From: Sphingopyxis witflariensis
GTDB taxonomy: Bacteria > Pseudomonadota > Alphaproteobacteria > Sphingomonadales > Sphingomonadaceae
Assembly: GCF_002205635.1 (NCBI RefSeq)
Contig: NZ_NISJ01000010.1
Location: forward strand, 110,229 to 174,228
Direction of reading: 5' to 3'
Length of the DNA stretch: 64,000 nt
The position numbers were made by a program, and so were the translations under genes. Below are positions 45,151-53,585 of the stretch, one piece after another (within the stretch, counting starts at the first letter, position 1; every line of letters starts with the position of its first letter). The notes below the pieces were generated by a model, which was not told where the DNA came from, did not search any database, and saw only the letters and a list, made by a program, of their open reading frames with translations.

Positions 45151-45909
45151 TCAGTCGGGACGCCACCAGTCATAGACGTCTGAAAAGCCGATCAGGCCGT
45201 CGTACAGAGCGCAGAGGATCAGCATCGAGCGGCAGTGGACCGAATAGCGGTCGCGGGCCATCTTGAGGTGGCGGACCACCGTTTCCTGGCTGATCCCGAG
45301 AATGTCGGCGATTTCGCCCGCCGTCTTGCCGCGCGCCGACCAGAGCACACATTCGCGCTGGCGCTCGGTGAGGACCGATCGCGGCCGCGGGGCTGCCGCA
45401 CCCATGAAGTCGCGCGCTCTCGCGATCGCAATCGCGCCGATGATTTCGGCGACGTTGAGCATATGGCACGGCAGATCGGTGTGCGGGCCGACCGCGAAGG
45501 AGCAGGAGCCCATGGCTTCGCCCGGCAGGTGTCGCGGAACGGTGAAGCCGTCGCCGACACCGCTCGCTCGCGCGACATTCATCAACTGCCGGTCGCTGCG
45601 CGAGAGGGGGATATAGTGCTCGACGTTGCGCCACGCGAACCCGGTGACCGCACGTTCACCGGCCCGGCGGATCGGGTCTGTCGCACTGAGGTCGAGGCCG
45701 ATGTAGATCTTGGCCCAGGCTTCGGGATAATTATGGACGAGCATCGATGCGGCCTCGCCGCCGCGCCGGTCGAAGGCGAGAGCGAAATGGTCGAAACCCA
45801 TGCGCTCGGCCGCGTTCGCCAGCGCTGCAAAAAGTTGTTCCTGCTGTCCCGCGCCTGAAATTTCGTGGGCGAGCTCCTCCGTCAGATGAAAATGCTTCAC
45901 ATCGATCAT
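45151..45909 (-). CDS. LuxR-family quorum-sensing regulator
   Basis: A 252-residue regulator with an autoinducer-binding domain (roughly residues 15-165; HNYPEAWAKIYIGLDLSATDP and VPRHLPGEAMGSCSFA contain the conserved Trp, Tyr and Asp pattern) and a C-terminal LuxR HTH (LTERQRECVLWSARGKTAGE, then IADILGISQETVVRHLKMAR). ATG 45909 gives the standard size. It likely senses the signal made by the adjacent synthase and activates luxI and the downstream dioxygenase and gntR genes. Confidence 0.9.
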   Translation of the reverse strand: MIDVKHFHLTEELAHEISGAGQQEQLFAALANAAERMGFDHFALAFDRRGGEAASMLVHNYPEAWAKIYIGLDLSATDPIRRAGERAVTGFAWRNVEHYIPLSRSDRQLMNVARASGVGDGFTVPRHLPGEAMGSCSFAVGPHTDLPCHMLNVAEIIGAIAIARARDFMGAAAPRPRSVLTERQRECVLWSARGKTAGEIADILGISQETVVRHLKMARDRYSVHCRSMLILCALYDGLIGFSDVYDWWRPD

Positions 45910-46186
45910 CGGCCGCTGACGCGTTCCCGACCCGGCTGTCCGCGGTCCGCTCCCTTGGGTCGCGCGCCAGCGGTTCCTCTCCGCGGCGCACGAGGTTCGA
46001 CAATGGTCCGACGGGTCCTGACATTGCGCGGCGGGTCGCTGTTTTCGCGGCCTCGGCGCTACAATCGATCGGCGTAGATGGTCTAACATCCAGATAAGCC
46101 GCGTAAAGCTTCGAGGCCCGAGAGATGGATCCAGTCTGACACTTCATGTGCCATACTGCCGACCGGGGCGCGCTAGTGAACCGGGT

Positions 46187-46312
46187 TCAATTACGGGCGA
46201 CTGCCCGGATCGCGCCGACGATCCCGGCGACGAACGATCCCGCGACGAGCGTCGTCAGCAGCCAGAACTCGATCGCGATGGCGCGGTGCTTCCATTTGGG
46301 TTCGCGAGGCAT
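46187..46312 (-). CDS. Small membrane protein, 41 residues
   Basis: An ORF starting MPREPKWKHRAIAIEFWLL with a basic N-terminus, then one transmembrane segment (FWLLTTLVAGSFVAGIVGAI) and a short basic tail (RAVARN). This charge layout suits a single-pass inner-membrane protein. No family is recognised. It lies just downstream (minus strand) of the candidate small RNA and its terminator. Confidence 0.45.
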   Translation of the reverse strand: MPREPKWKHRAIAIEFWLLTTLVAGSFVAGIVGAIRAVARN

Positions 46313-46349
46313 CGGGACGGCATGGCAGCGATGCGCATTGTAGGACAGA

Positions 46350-46500
46350 CGAAAAAGGCCTCGCCTTTCGGCGAGGCCCTCCCGGCTTTCGATGGCAAGG
46401 AGCCGCATCGAAAATCGTCCCCCCCTCGAATCGTCTTGGGTCGCAGTCGACGATTCGAAAGTTGGTGGGTGCTAGCCGGTAATCCGGAAGAGTCAACATG
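46350..46500 (-). ncRNA. Candidate structured small RNA
   Basis: Three consecutive perfect stem-loops, read on the minus strand: a 10-bp stem (TCGAATCGTC at 46426-46435 with GACGATTCGA at 46449-46458), an 8-bp stem (46387-46394 with 46406-46413), and a 9-bp terminator stem with a U tract (46357-46378). The middle loop on the minus strand reads CGGCTCCTTGC, whose CUCCUU resembles an anti-Shine-Dalgarno motif, as in several alphaproteobacterial regulatory RNAs. The 5' end is not defined. No tRNA or known RNA family is recognised. Confidence 0.5.
46352..46378 (-). terminator. Rho-independent terminator
   Basis: GGCCTCGCC, loop GAAA, GGCGAGGCC, then TTTTTC on the minus strand: a strong intrinsic terminator. 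It ends the candidate small RNA, or the 3' end of the SRAP operon 170 bp upstream. Confidence 0.85.
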
Positions 46501-46547
46501 CGGTTTACGCTACGCCTTCCATGATAAAATAGCCTATTCTTAGCCCG

Positions 46548-47192
46548 CTAGAAGAGCGTGGGTGAGCCGGTCGGCGGCTTCCGGCTGAACCAGGGAATGT
46601 CGGTGCGTTCTACGGGAAGCCGCTCTGCGGGATATTGGGTGACGAGCATCATGGCGTCTGCGGGTTCCGCGCGCAGCCATCGGTCATGATCGGAGGCCTG
46701 CAGGATGACCGGCATCCGGTCGTGGACATCGAAAAGCTCCTTCGTCGCATCGACCATCACCATCGTGTAGCAATCGCCCCATTCGTCGCTCGGGCGCCAG
46801 AGACCGGCGCAGGCAGCGAGTGGCTGGTCGGTGGGGCTGATCCATGTCTGCGTCATCCGGCCCTTTTCGCCTTCGGCCTCGGCGAAGGCGGTGAAGGGGA
46901 TGAGGCAGCGCTGCGCCGGGTTGGTGAACCAGGTACGCCAGAAGCTCATCAGTTTGTCGTCGCGCGCATTGTTTACGGGCTTCGGCTTGCTGGTCGCCTT
47001 CATATGCTTGAGCCGGACCGGAAACCCCCAGGTCATCGCCTCGAGCGCGCGCGCGCCGCCATCCTCGCGCACGACGAACCCCTGCCCGCCGGGATAGACG
47101 TCGCCGGGCTGCGCGTTGGTGAGCGGGCGGCGCGCACCGAAGGCCGACGCGACCTCGTCGACCGAGGCCTTGAGCGTCACCAGATTGCACAT
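46548..47192 (-). CDS. SOS-response-associated peptidase (SRAP, HMCES/YedK family)
   Basis: A 214-residue SRAP protein. It starts MCNLVTLKA, giving the N-terminal Cys2 that forms a stable crosslink with abasic sites in single-stranded DNA. NARDDK (Asn), FTAFAEAEG (with the active-site Glu region) and HDRMPVILQ (His) are present, so the active site looks complete. It protects abasic sites at replication forks. It is the last gene of a four-gene operon, 27 bp after its degenerate paralogue. Confidence 0.9.
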   Translation of the reverse strand: MCNLVTLKASVDEVASAFGARRPLTNAQPGDVYPGGQGFVVREDGGARALEAMTWGFPVRLKHMKATSKPKPVNNARDDKLMSFWRTWFTNPAQRCLIPFTAFAEAEGEKGRMTQTWISPTDQPLAACAGLWRPSDEWGDCYTMVMVDATKELFDVHDRMPVILQASDHDRWLRAEPADAMMLVTQYPAERLPVERTDIPWFSRKPPTGSPTLF

Positions 47193-47219
47193 GATCGCGC
47201 CTCCTTGCCGTGTTTCCGG

Positions 47220-47732
47220 TCAGGCCGCTCCTAAGAGCTCGTCGAAATTCTGCTGAATCGGCGGCATGATGCTGAAGCTGTTCTTGGGGAAGGGCTGCAA
47301 TATGTCCAGCGGCGGCCGCGTCCCCATCAGCCAATCGAACCAGTCCTCGGGGCGCACCACGGCAACATGCCGGTCCTTGTGCGGCGCCAGATCGTCATAG
47401 GCCGGAACGGTGAGCGCGGCGAAACTTTCTGGCCAAAGGCGGTGCGCTGGCCGCCAGACCGCCGCGATGCAGAAGAAGGGCTCGTCGGTGATCAGGCTGG
47501 CCGCATATATCGTCTTGCCACGCTTCACGAGGCCGAACGCATTGGCGAGCAGCAGGCAGGGCCGGTCGATGATCGCGGTCTCGGACTTGAGCAGCGGAAT
47601 CTGGAAGATGTCGGCGTCGCGCGAGTGCAGGCCCCAGAGCATTTCCTTCTCGCGCTCGCGCTGGCCGTCCCACACCATCACCCGGTGTATCTTGCCGATG
47701 CCGACGAGTGCGTCATCGCTTTCGATATCCAT
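47220..47732 (-). CDS. SRAP-like protein lacking the active site
   Basis: A 170-residue SRAP-fold relative: WGLHSRDADIFQIP, LLKSETAI (in place of NARSET), CLLLANAFGLVKRGK (in place of the P-x-x-GFYEW region, Glu lost), FFCIAAVWRP, and HKDRHVAVVRPEDWFDWL in the position of HDRMPVIL. The N-terminal Cys segment is missing and the catalytic Asn and Glu are replaced, so crosslinking to DNA is unlikely. The fold seems kept, so it may partner or regulate the intact SRAP protein encoded 27 bp downstream. Confidence 0.75.
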   Translation of the reverse strand: MDIESDDALVGIGKIHRVMVWDGQREREKEMLWGLHSRDADIFQIPLLKSETAIIDRPCLLLANAFGLVKRGKTIYAASLITDEPFFCIAAVWRPAHRLWPESFAALTVPAYDDLAPHKDRHVAVVRPEDWFDWLMGTRPPLDILQPFPKNSFSIMPPIQQNFDELLGAA

Positions 47733-47744
47733 GGGTTTTAATCC

Positions 47745-48074
47745 TCATGCACGGAAGCGGCTGAGCGCCCGCTTCCATTCGCGTTCGTCGGGCATGGGCA
47801 AGGCGATATCGTCGGGACCGGGATCGACCAGCTCGATCCGCACCGGGCGAACGCGCTTGCCGGTCCGGGCGCCGCAGCGAACGCACCAGAATTTCTCACG
47901 TGCCTTGCCGAGATCATCGTCCCACATCTTGCACTGGAAGCGCCACCAGATTCCATAGGGGTTGAAGGTCGCGCTGTGTCCGCAGCGGCAGACGGGCTTG
48001 ATCGCCCGAAACCAGGCGGCCGCCTCGAAGATGTGCGTTGCTCGGGGCTGCCCCTCTTTGGTCCAGCCGCCCAC
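47745..48074 (-). CDS. Small zinc-ribbon-like protein
   Basis: About 109 residues with GTG start 48074. Two CxC/CxxC knuckles (PVCRCGHSA and FWCVRCGART) separated by ~40 residues, with PYGIWWRFQCKMW between, suggest one zinc ribbon. A basic linker GKRVRPVRIE follows. No family is assigned; the layout suits a small nucleic-acid-binding protein. The start is uncertain: no ATG lies at the right place and the frame overlaps nothing upstream. It lies between the DUF6771 gene and the SRAP-like gene in one operon. Confidence 0.6.
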   Translation of the reverse strand: MGGWTKEGQPRATHIFEAAAWFRAIKPVCRCGHSATFNPYGIWWRFQCKMWDDDLGKAREKFWCVRCGARTGKRVRPVRIELVDPGPDDIALPMPDEREWKRALSRFRA

Positions 48075-48075
48075 G

Positions 48076-48267
48076 TCACAGCGAAAGCCCGAGCTGGTCG
48101 GGACTCGCGGGCTCCGCGCCCGCGCGAACGCTCTCGACGATTGCGCGGGCAAGTTCGAACGCCGCCTCGACCCGGATATGGCTCGTCGGTGCGGTAATCC
48201 CGACGCGCGCCCAGCCGGGGGCGGCAAGAATGGTTTCGGCGACTCGGGCGGTATCGATTTTATCCAT
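48076..48267 (-). CDS. DUF6771 family small protein
   Basis: A 63-residue protein starting MDKIDTARVAETILAAPGWA, then ARVGITAPTSHIRVEAAFEL, a pattern I recognise from small sphingomonad proteins classed as DUF6771. It looks mostly helical; the function is unknown. It is the first gene of the minus-strand operon (DUF6771, zinc ribbon, SRAP-like, SRAP) and is divergent from the ArdC gene across a 186-bp gap. Confidence 0.65.
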   Translation of the reverse strand: MDKIDTARVAETILAAPGWARVGITAPTSHIRVEAAFELARAIVESVRAGAEPASPDQLGLSL

Positions 48268-48453
48268 GCCGCAAAGAGAACATAGGAAGAACATTTTGGC
48301 AAGGCTGCGAGCGATGCACGGTCGGGCAGCGTCGGCGTGCGTCGGCCGTGCGGCGGCGATGCCGCCGCACGCGAGCCCGAGGGGAGCCCGGACGCCGGGA
48401 CGGATCGGGCGCGGCGAGAGAGGCTCGCCGCCGGTCCGCCGCGGAGAACCGAT

Positions 48454-49452
48454 ATGTCTTGTTCTGTCAAACCATCGCGCCAGCGCGGCGCGCGCGCGAC
48501 CCTCTACGAAGAGATCACCAGCCGGATCATCGCCGAGCTCGAAGCCGGGCGGTTGCCCTGGGTTCAGCCTTGGGATGCGGGCCGGGCCGCGGCCGGTCTC
48601 CCCTATAATGTGGTGAGCGACCGGCGCTACAGCGGCATCAACATCCTCACCCTCTGGCATGCGGTTATGAGCCGGGGCTTTCGGGGCCATGGTTTCCTGA
48701 CTTTTCGTCAAGCGCTCGCGCTGGGGGGCAGTGTCCGCCGCGGCGAGCGCGGGATCGGGGTCATCTATACCCGGCGCGCGGCAGCCGACGCGTCCGAGCC
48801 CGGCGGCGGCGGGGCGGGCGAATGCAAGGGCGGCTTTTCTTTCCTGAAGCAGTTCACTGTTTTTTCGGTCGACCAGTGCGATGGCCTGCCCGACAAATAT
48901 CATGTTGCCGCGCCGCCCGTGCCCGAAGGCTTGATCCTTCCGCAGGCAGCCGAGCTGATTGCAGCCACCGGGGCCGAAGTCCGCATCGGCGGCGCATCGG
49001 CCTATTACAGCCCGCGCCACGATTTCGTCGCGGTGCCGCATCCGCAGGATTTCTACGCGCCGGTTGATTGGCACCGGACCGCCTTTCACGAACTCGGTCA
49101 CTGGACGGGCCATGAGAGCCGCCTGGCCCGCGATCAGAGCGGCAGTTTCGGCTCGAAGCCTTATGGTCATGAAGAACTCATCGCCGAAATGGCGGGCGCG
49201 TTCGTCTGCGCCGCGCTCGGTATCAGCCCGAGCGTGCGCCACGCCGACTATATCGGCTCCTGGCTTGCGATCATCCGCGAGGATCATCGCGCAATCCTGC
49301 GTACCGCCAGTGCTGCGTCGAAGGCCGCCGACTATCTGCTCGCCTTCCGCGCTGGCCCGCCGGCTCATCGCGCTGCCGCGTCGACAGCCACACCGTCCGT
49401 CCTTCCAGACGGGGTCGAGAGCCGCATGGTCAGCGGAAGGATCGCGGCATGA
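48454..49452 (+). CDS. ardC: ArdC-family antirestriction / zincin-like metallopeptidase
   Basis: A 332-residue two-domain protein. Residues ~15-130 form the ssDNA-binding ArdC N-terminal domain (LYEEITSRIIAELEAGRLPW, YSGINILTLW, TFRQALALGG). The C-terminal domain is a zincin with HELGHWTGH near residue 211 and EELIAEMAGAF as third-ligand region. ArdC proteins protect incoming conjugative DNA from restriction, a clear sign of plasmid or ICE ancestry. Its stop overlaps the DUF2958 start (ATGA). Confidence 0.92.
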   Translation: MSCSVKPSRQRGARATLYEEITSRIIAELEAGRLPWVQPWDAGRAAAGLPYNVVSDRRYSGINILTLWHAVMSRGFRGHGFLTFRQALALGGSVRRGERGIGVIYTRRAAADASEPGGGGAGECKGGFSFLKQFTVFSVDQCDGLPDKYHVAAPPVPEGLILPQAAELIAATGAEVRIGGASAYYSPRHDFVAVPHPQDFYAPVDWHRTAFHELGHWTGHESRLARDQSGSFGSKPYGHEELIAEMAGAFVCAALGISPSVRHADYIGSWLAIIREDHRAILRTASAASKAADYLLAFRAGPPAHRAAASTATPSVLPDGVESRMVSGRIAA

Positions 49453-49850
49453 GCCTCCTCACGCCCGACATCGCCGCCCGGCTCACCGCCAACGCCCGCA
49501 CCCGCATCGACGCGGTCCGGCGCGGCCTGCGCGAGCCCGACCCGAGGCCCGTGGTCCGCTTCTTCAATCCGGTCGGCGCCGCGACCTGGCTGGCCACCGA
49601 GTTGGACCCCGACGGCATATTGTTCGGCCTTGCCGATCTCGGCTTCGGTTGCCCCGAACTCGGAAGTTTCTCGCTCGCCGAACTCGAGGCGGTCCGGCTC
49701 CCGTTCGGGCTCGGCATCGAGCGCGATCTCCTGTTCGAGGCCCAGCATCCGCTGTCGGTCTACGCCGCGGCGGCCCGCGCCGCGGGTTCGGTCGTGCTGG
49801 GCGAGCGGCGCCTCGCTGCCGCGGAGCGCCGCCTCTCGGGGCGCGCGTGA
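49449..49850 (+). CDS. DUF2958 domain protein
   Basis: A 133-residue protein with the DUF2958 signature PVVRFFNPVGAATWLATELD, then LFGLADLGFGCPELGSFSL and IERDLLFEAQHPLSVY. The biochemical role is unknown; the family is common next to ArdC and ParB genes on plasmids and integrative elements of sphingomonads. It overlaps ardC by 4 bases and is followed after ~120 bp by the ParB gene. Confidence 0.85.
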   Translation: MSLLTPDIAARLTANARTRIDAVRRGLREPDPRPVVRFFNPVGAATWLATELDPDGILFGLADLGFGCPELGSFSLAELEAVRLPFGLGIERDLLFEAQHPLSVYAAAARAAGSVVLGERRLAAAERRLSGRA

Positions 49851-49968
49851 CGCGGATGATCTTCGGGTCCGCCGGTGGCGGACCCGCGAGGAAGAGGAAG
49901 GCCGGGGCCTCGTGACGGGCTTGACAGCCGAGGGAGTGTCCCGCGGCGGCCCGTCATGGAGAATGGCC

Positions 49969-52101
49969 ATGGCCAGTGCAAAACGAAAGATCACCCTCAG
50001 CCCGTCGCGCGATATCCCGTTCGACCGGCTTGTCCTCAGCCAGGCGAACGTCCGGCGCGTAAAGGCGGGCGTGTCGATCGGCGAACTTGCCGACGACATC
50101 GCGCGCCGCACCCTGCTGCAGAGCCTCAATGTGCGCCCGCAGCGGACCGATGAAGGCGCGGAGACCGGCTTCTTCGAAATCCCGGCGGGCGGCCGCCGCT
50201 ATCGCGCGCTCGAACTGCTCGTGAAGCAGAAGCGGCTCGCGAAGGATGCGCCGGTCCCCTGCATCGTCCAGCAGACCGCCGGCATTCTCGCCGAGGAGGA
50301 CAGCTATGCCGAAAACGCCGTTCGCGAGGCGCTGCATCCGCTCGACCAGTTCCGCGCGATGCAGGCGATGGTGGACAAGGGCGCCGAAGTCGAGGCGATC
50401 GCGGCGTATTTTATGACGACGCCCGCCGTCGTTCGCCAGCGTCTCAAGCTCGCCTCGGTCGCCCCGGCGCTGCACGAGCTCTATGCCGAGGATGAAATGA
50501 CCCTGGATCAGTTGATGGCCTTCACGGTATCGGACGACCATGAGCGGCAGGTCCAGACCTGGGAACTGCTCGCGCACAGCTTCAACAAGTCCCCGGCCTT
50601 CATTCGCAGCAAGCTGACCGAGAACAGCGTGCGCGCCGCCGACAAACGCGTTCGCTTCGTGTCCGCCGACGCCTATGTTGCGGCAGGCGGCAGTATCGTG
50701 CGCGATCTCTTCGAGGCGGACGATGGCGGCTGGCTGACCGACCCCGCGCTGCTCGACCGGCTCGTGTCCGAAAAGCTCGCGGCCATCGCCGAGCGCATCG
50801 GCGGCGAAGGCTGGAAGTGGGTCGAGGCTCTCGTCGATTTTCCCTATGGCGCGACCCGGGGCCTGCGCGCTCTGGGCAGCAGCGAGGTGCCGATGACGGA
50901 GGAGGAAGCGGCGCAGGTCGTCGCGCTCGAAGCGGAGGCGGACGCGCTGTCGCACAAATGGGCCGACGAGCCCGACGTTCCCGAGGAGGTGCATGCGCGC
51001 CTCGAGGCGATCGAATGCGAGATCGGTGCGCTCGCCGATCGGCCGCAGATCTTCGACGACGCCGAGGTGGCGCTCGCCGGCGCATTCGTCTCGATCGACT
51101 ATGACGGGACGATCCGGGTCGACCGCGGCTTCGTGCGGGCCGAAGATGAGCCTGCCGCCGAGGAGGAAGAGGTTGCGGATGCGGCCGAGCCGAGCAACGA
51201 TAACGAGCCCGATCGCGAAGCCGGCGCCGATGCAGGCGGCGAGGAGTGCGATGGGTCGGGCGCGGATGCGGAAGAAGACACGCTGAAACCGCTGCCCGAG
51301 CGGATCGTGTCGGACCTGACGGCCTGGCGGACGCTCGCGCTGCAGGATGCCTTTGCGGCCAGCCCGCAGGCCGCCTTCGCCGCGGTGCTCCACGCGCTCG
51401 TCCTGTCGATCTTCTACCGGACCAGCCACGAGACCTGCCTCAAGCTGTCGGTATCGACGGTCTATTTCACCAACGAGCCCGCCGGGCTGCGCGACTGCGC
51501 CCCCGCCCGGTCGATCGAGGCCCGGCACGCCGCCTGGCGCGAGAAGCTGCCGACCGGGGACGCCGACCTCTGGGACGCCTTGCTTGCCCTCGATGCCAAT
51601 GAGCAGGCGATGCTGTTCGCGCATTGCGCTTCGCTCGGCGTCAATGCGCAGGCCGAGATCCTGCCCAAATATCCGAACGGGCGCATCTCGGCGCACGGCG
51701 TCGAGCGCCGGATCGTCCACAGCCATGTGCTCGCGCGCGTGGTGAACCTCGATGTCGTCGCGGCCGGCTGGCGCCCGACCGCCGACGGTTATTTCCGGGG
51801 TGTGACGAAGGCGCGGCTTCTCGCCGACGTCGCCGAAGCGCGCGGGCCCGAGTTCGCCGGCATGATCGACCATCTCAAGAAGCCGGACATGGCCCGCGAA
51901 GCCGAAAAGCTGCTCGAGGACTCGGGCTGGGTCCCCGAGCCGATGCGGACCCCCGCCCTCGAAGCGGTTGGCGGTGACGCGGATGCGGGCCACGCCGATG
52001 CCGTTCCTGGAACGGACGAGGCGGTGACCGGGACCGAAGCCCTGGGTGGGGAAGGCGACGGTGACGGCGACTGGGATGAGATGCCCGTGGCCGCCGAATG
52101 A
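49969..52101 (+). CDS. Large ParB/RepB-family protein
   Basis: A 710-residue plasmid-type ParB homologue. The N-terminal ParB/Srx domain (IPFDRLVLSQANVRRVKAGV, IPAGGRRYRALELLV, EDSYAENAVREALHPLDQF) is followed by an HTH (IAAYFMTTPAVVRQRLKLASV), an acidic linker (residues ~390-440, rich in Glu/Asp/Ala) and a C-terminal domain found in sphingomonad relatives. It binds DNA; a partition or transfer-regulatory role is likely, but no parA is adjacent. Of two possible ATGs (49963, 49969) the second has better spacing to GGAGA. It ends at a strong terminator. Confidence 0.88.
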   Translation: MASAKRKITLSPSRDIPFDRLVLSQANVRRVKAGVSIGELADDIARRTLLQSLNVRPQRTDEGAETGFFEIPAGGRRYRALELLVKQKRLAKDAPVPCIVQQTAGILAEEDSYAENAVREALHPLDQFRAMQAMVDKGAEVEAIAAYFMTTPAVVRQRLKLASVAPALHELYAEDEMTLDQLMAFTVSDDHERQVQTWELLAHSFNKSPAFIRSKLTENSVRAADKRVRFVSADAYVAAGGSIVRDLFEADDGGWLTDPALLDRLVSEKLAAIAERIGGEGWKWVEALVDFPYGATRGLRALGSSEVPMTEEEAAQVVALEAEADALSHKWADEPDVPEEVHARLEAIECEIGALADRPQIFDDAEVALAGAFVSIDYDGTIRVDRGFVRAEDEPAAEEEEVADAAEPSNDNEPDREAGADAGGEECDGSGADAEEDTLKPLPERIVSDLTAWRTLALQDAFAASPQAAFAAVLHALVLSIFYRTSHETCLKLSVSTVYFTNEPAGLRDCAPARSIEARHAAWREKLPTGDADLWDALLALDANEQAMLFAHCASLGVNAQAEILPKYPNGRISAHGVERRIVHSHVLARVVNLDVVAAGWRPTADGYFRGVTKARLLADVAEARGPEFAGMIDHLKKPDMAREAEKLLEDSGWVPEPMRTPALEAVGGDADAGHADAVPGTDEAVTGTEALGGEGDGDGDWDEMPVAAE

Positions 52102-52106
52102 GCGTT

Positions 52107-52140
52107 GGGCGGGGCGGCTTCGGTCGTCCCGCCCTTTTTT
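52107..52140 (+). terminator. Rho-independent terminator after the ParB gene
   Basis: GGGCGGG paired with CCCGCCC around a GC-rich loop, followed by six T residues, starting 6 bp after the parB stop. It implies that the Toprim gene downstream has its own promoter in 52141-52301. Confidence 0.85.
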
Positions 52141-52301
52141 CGTTCGCGGCGATCGGCGCGTGCCGCGCGTCGCGGCATATTGTTGAAACGGGCGGGCGCT
52201 CTGTGCCATCCTCCGCTCTGCCGGCAGGGGCTGCCGGCGCCGTTTGCGAGGATCGGTCGTTGCTGGCGACCGCCGTCCCGCGCTCGTCGCCGGAGAGCCT
52301 T

Positions 52302-53330
52302 ATGGACAGCATTTCCGATATCGTCGTCCGCCTTGCCGACAATGCCGAGGCCGTCTGCCGCCGCTATCTTCCGAACGGCCGCCGCGAAGGCCGCTACTGG
52401 CTCGTCGGCGATATCCGCGGCACGCCGGGTCGCAGCCTCTATGTGCTCCTGTCCGGTGAGAGCGGTGCGCGCGGTCGGGCCGGCAAATGGACCGATGCCG
52501 CGAGCGGCGAGCATGGCGATCTCCTCGACATCATCGCCGCGAGCTGCGACCACGCTTCGATGCGTGATACGCTTACCGAGGCGCGGCGCTTTCTGAGCCT
52601 GCCCATGCCGCTGCCGGATAGCGCTGCGCTGCGCGCTCGCAAGGTCCGGCAGGGAACGGAAGCGGCGGCGCGGCGGCTCTGGGCGGCATCGAAAACGGCC
52701 GAGGGCACGCTGGCCTCGGCCTATCTGGCGTCGCGCGGCCTTGGCATTGAATCCGCGGCGGGATCGCTGCGCTATCATCCGCGCTGCTATTATCGCGCCT
52801 CGCGCGACGATGCTGCCAACGTGCCGTCGGCCTGGCCGGCGATGATCGCCGCGGTGACCGATGATCTGGGCGTCGTCGTCGGTGTCCATCGCACCTGGCT
52901 GGCGCCTTCGGGCGGCAAGGCGCTCGTCGCCGATCCGCGCCGCGCCTTGGGCCATCTTCTCGGGCACGGCGTTCGCTTCGGCGCTGCCGGCGAGGTCATG
53001 GCTGCCGGCGAGGGTATCGAAACCATCCTGTCGCTGCGCGAAGCGCTGCCCGAAATGCCGATGATCGCGGGGCTGTCGGCGGCACATCTCGCTGCCATCG
53101 AATTTCCGGAATCGCTGCGCCGCCTCTATGTCGCCCGCGACAGGGACCCGGCTGGGGCGGCTGCGTTGGCAACGCTCGGCGCACGCGCGGCCTCGGCAGG
53201 CGTCGCGGTCCTGCCGCTCGATCCGCGCCACGGCGATTTCAACGAGGACCTCATGGCGGTTGGTATCATGGGCCTTGTTGTCGGCGTGAGGGAGCAACTC
53301 GCGCCCGAGGATAGGGGGCTTCTGACATGA
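52302..53330 (+). CDS. Toprim-domain primase-like protein
   Basis: A 342-residue protein. The N-terminal half (AEAVCRRYLPNGRREGRYWLVG, KWTDAASGEHGDLLDIIA) resembles the DNA-binding region of plasmid and phage P4-like primases; the C-terminal Toprim domain has AGEGIETILSL (catalytic Glu) and YVARDRDPAG (DxD). VVVGVHRTWL is typical of this mobile-element family (DUF7146-linked). It may prime plasmid or ICE DNA synthesis after transfer. The in-frame region upstream to 52098 overlaps the terminator, so I take ATG 52302. Confidence 0.85.
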   Translation: MDSISDIVVRLADNAEAVCRRYLPNGRREGRYWLVGDIRGTPGRSLYVLLSGESGARGRAGKWTDAASGEHGDLLDIIAASCDHASMRDTLTEARRFLSLPMPLPDSAALRARKVRQGTEAAARRLWAASKTAEGTLASAYLASRGLGIESAAGSLRYHPRCYYRASRDDAANVPSAWPAMIAAVTDDLGVVVGVHRTWLAPSGGKALVADPRRALGHLLGHGVRFGAAGEVMAAGEGIETILSLREALPEMPMIAGLSAAHLAAIEFPESLRRLYVARDRDPAGAAALATLGARAASAGVAVLPLDPRHGDFNEDLMAVGIMGLVVGVREQLAPEDRGLLT

Positions 53331-53467
53331 TCCCGTCCTTGCGGCCGTCTGCCTCGGGGTGGCAACGCCTCTAGGTAGCAACCTTCCTGTGTGTCGCGCG
53401 ATCGATCGGCCTGCCGGGCGTGAGCCGTCAGCTCGAAGCCGGCTCGCGGAGATGGGGCGGTGCGATA

Positions 53468-53481
53468 TTCCCGATCGGGAA
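53468..53481. promoter_or_regulatory. hipBA operator 1
   Basis: Perfect palindrome TTCCCGATCGGGAA (extended to 16 bp by flanking A and T). First of three copies in front of hipB. Confidence 0.75.
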
Positions 53482-53516
53482 TTATATAGGCCCCATTCGC
53501 TTTCAAAGTCATAATA

Positions 53517-53530
53517 TTCCCGATCGGTAA
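53517..53530. promoter_or_regulatory. hipBA operator 2
   Basis: TTCCCGATCGGTAA, one mismatch to the perfect palindrome; centre 49 bp from operator 1. Confidence 0.7.
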
Positions 53531-53566
53531 AATTACTTGAAGAGACGGTCCTCCTCTGCTACAAAA

Positions 53567-53580
53567 TTCCCGAACGGGAA
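53567..53580. promoter_or_regulatory. hipBA operator 3
   Basis: TTCCCGAACGGGAA, 50 bp from operator 2 and ending 5 bp before the hipB ATG, so it covers the ribosome-binding region. Confidence 0.75.
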
Positions 53581-53585
53581 GATTT

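Noticed and set aside
46380..46520. A tRNA gene near the GATTCGAA sequence
   Set aside because: No acceptor stem or anticodon arm can be formed around it; the stems fit the small-RNA model instead.
49954..52209. A 751-codon frame antisense to the ParB gene
   Set aside because: The sense strand has clear ParB motifs and a terminator; the antisense product shows no domain.
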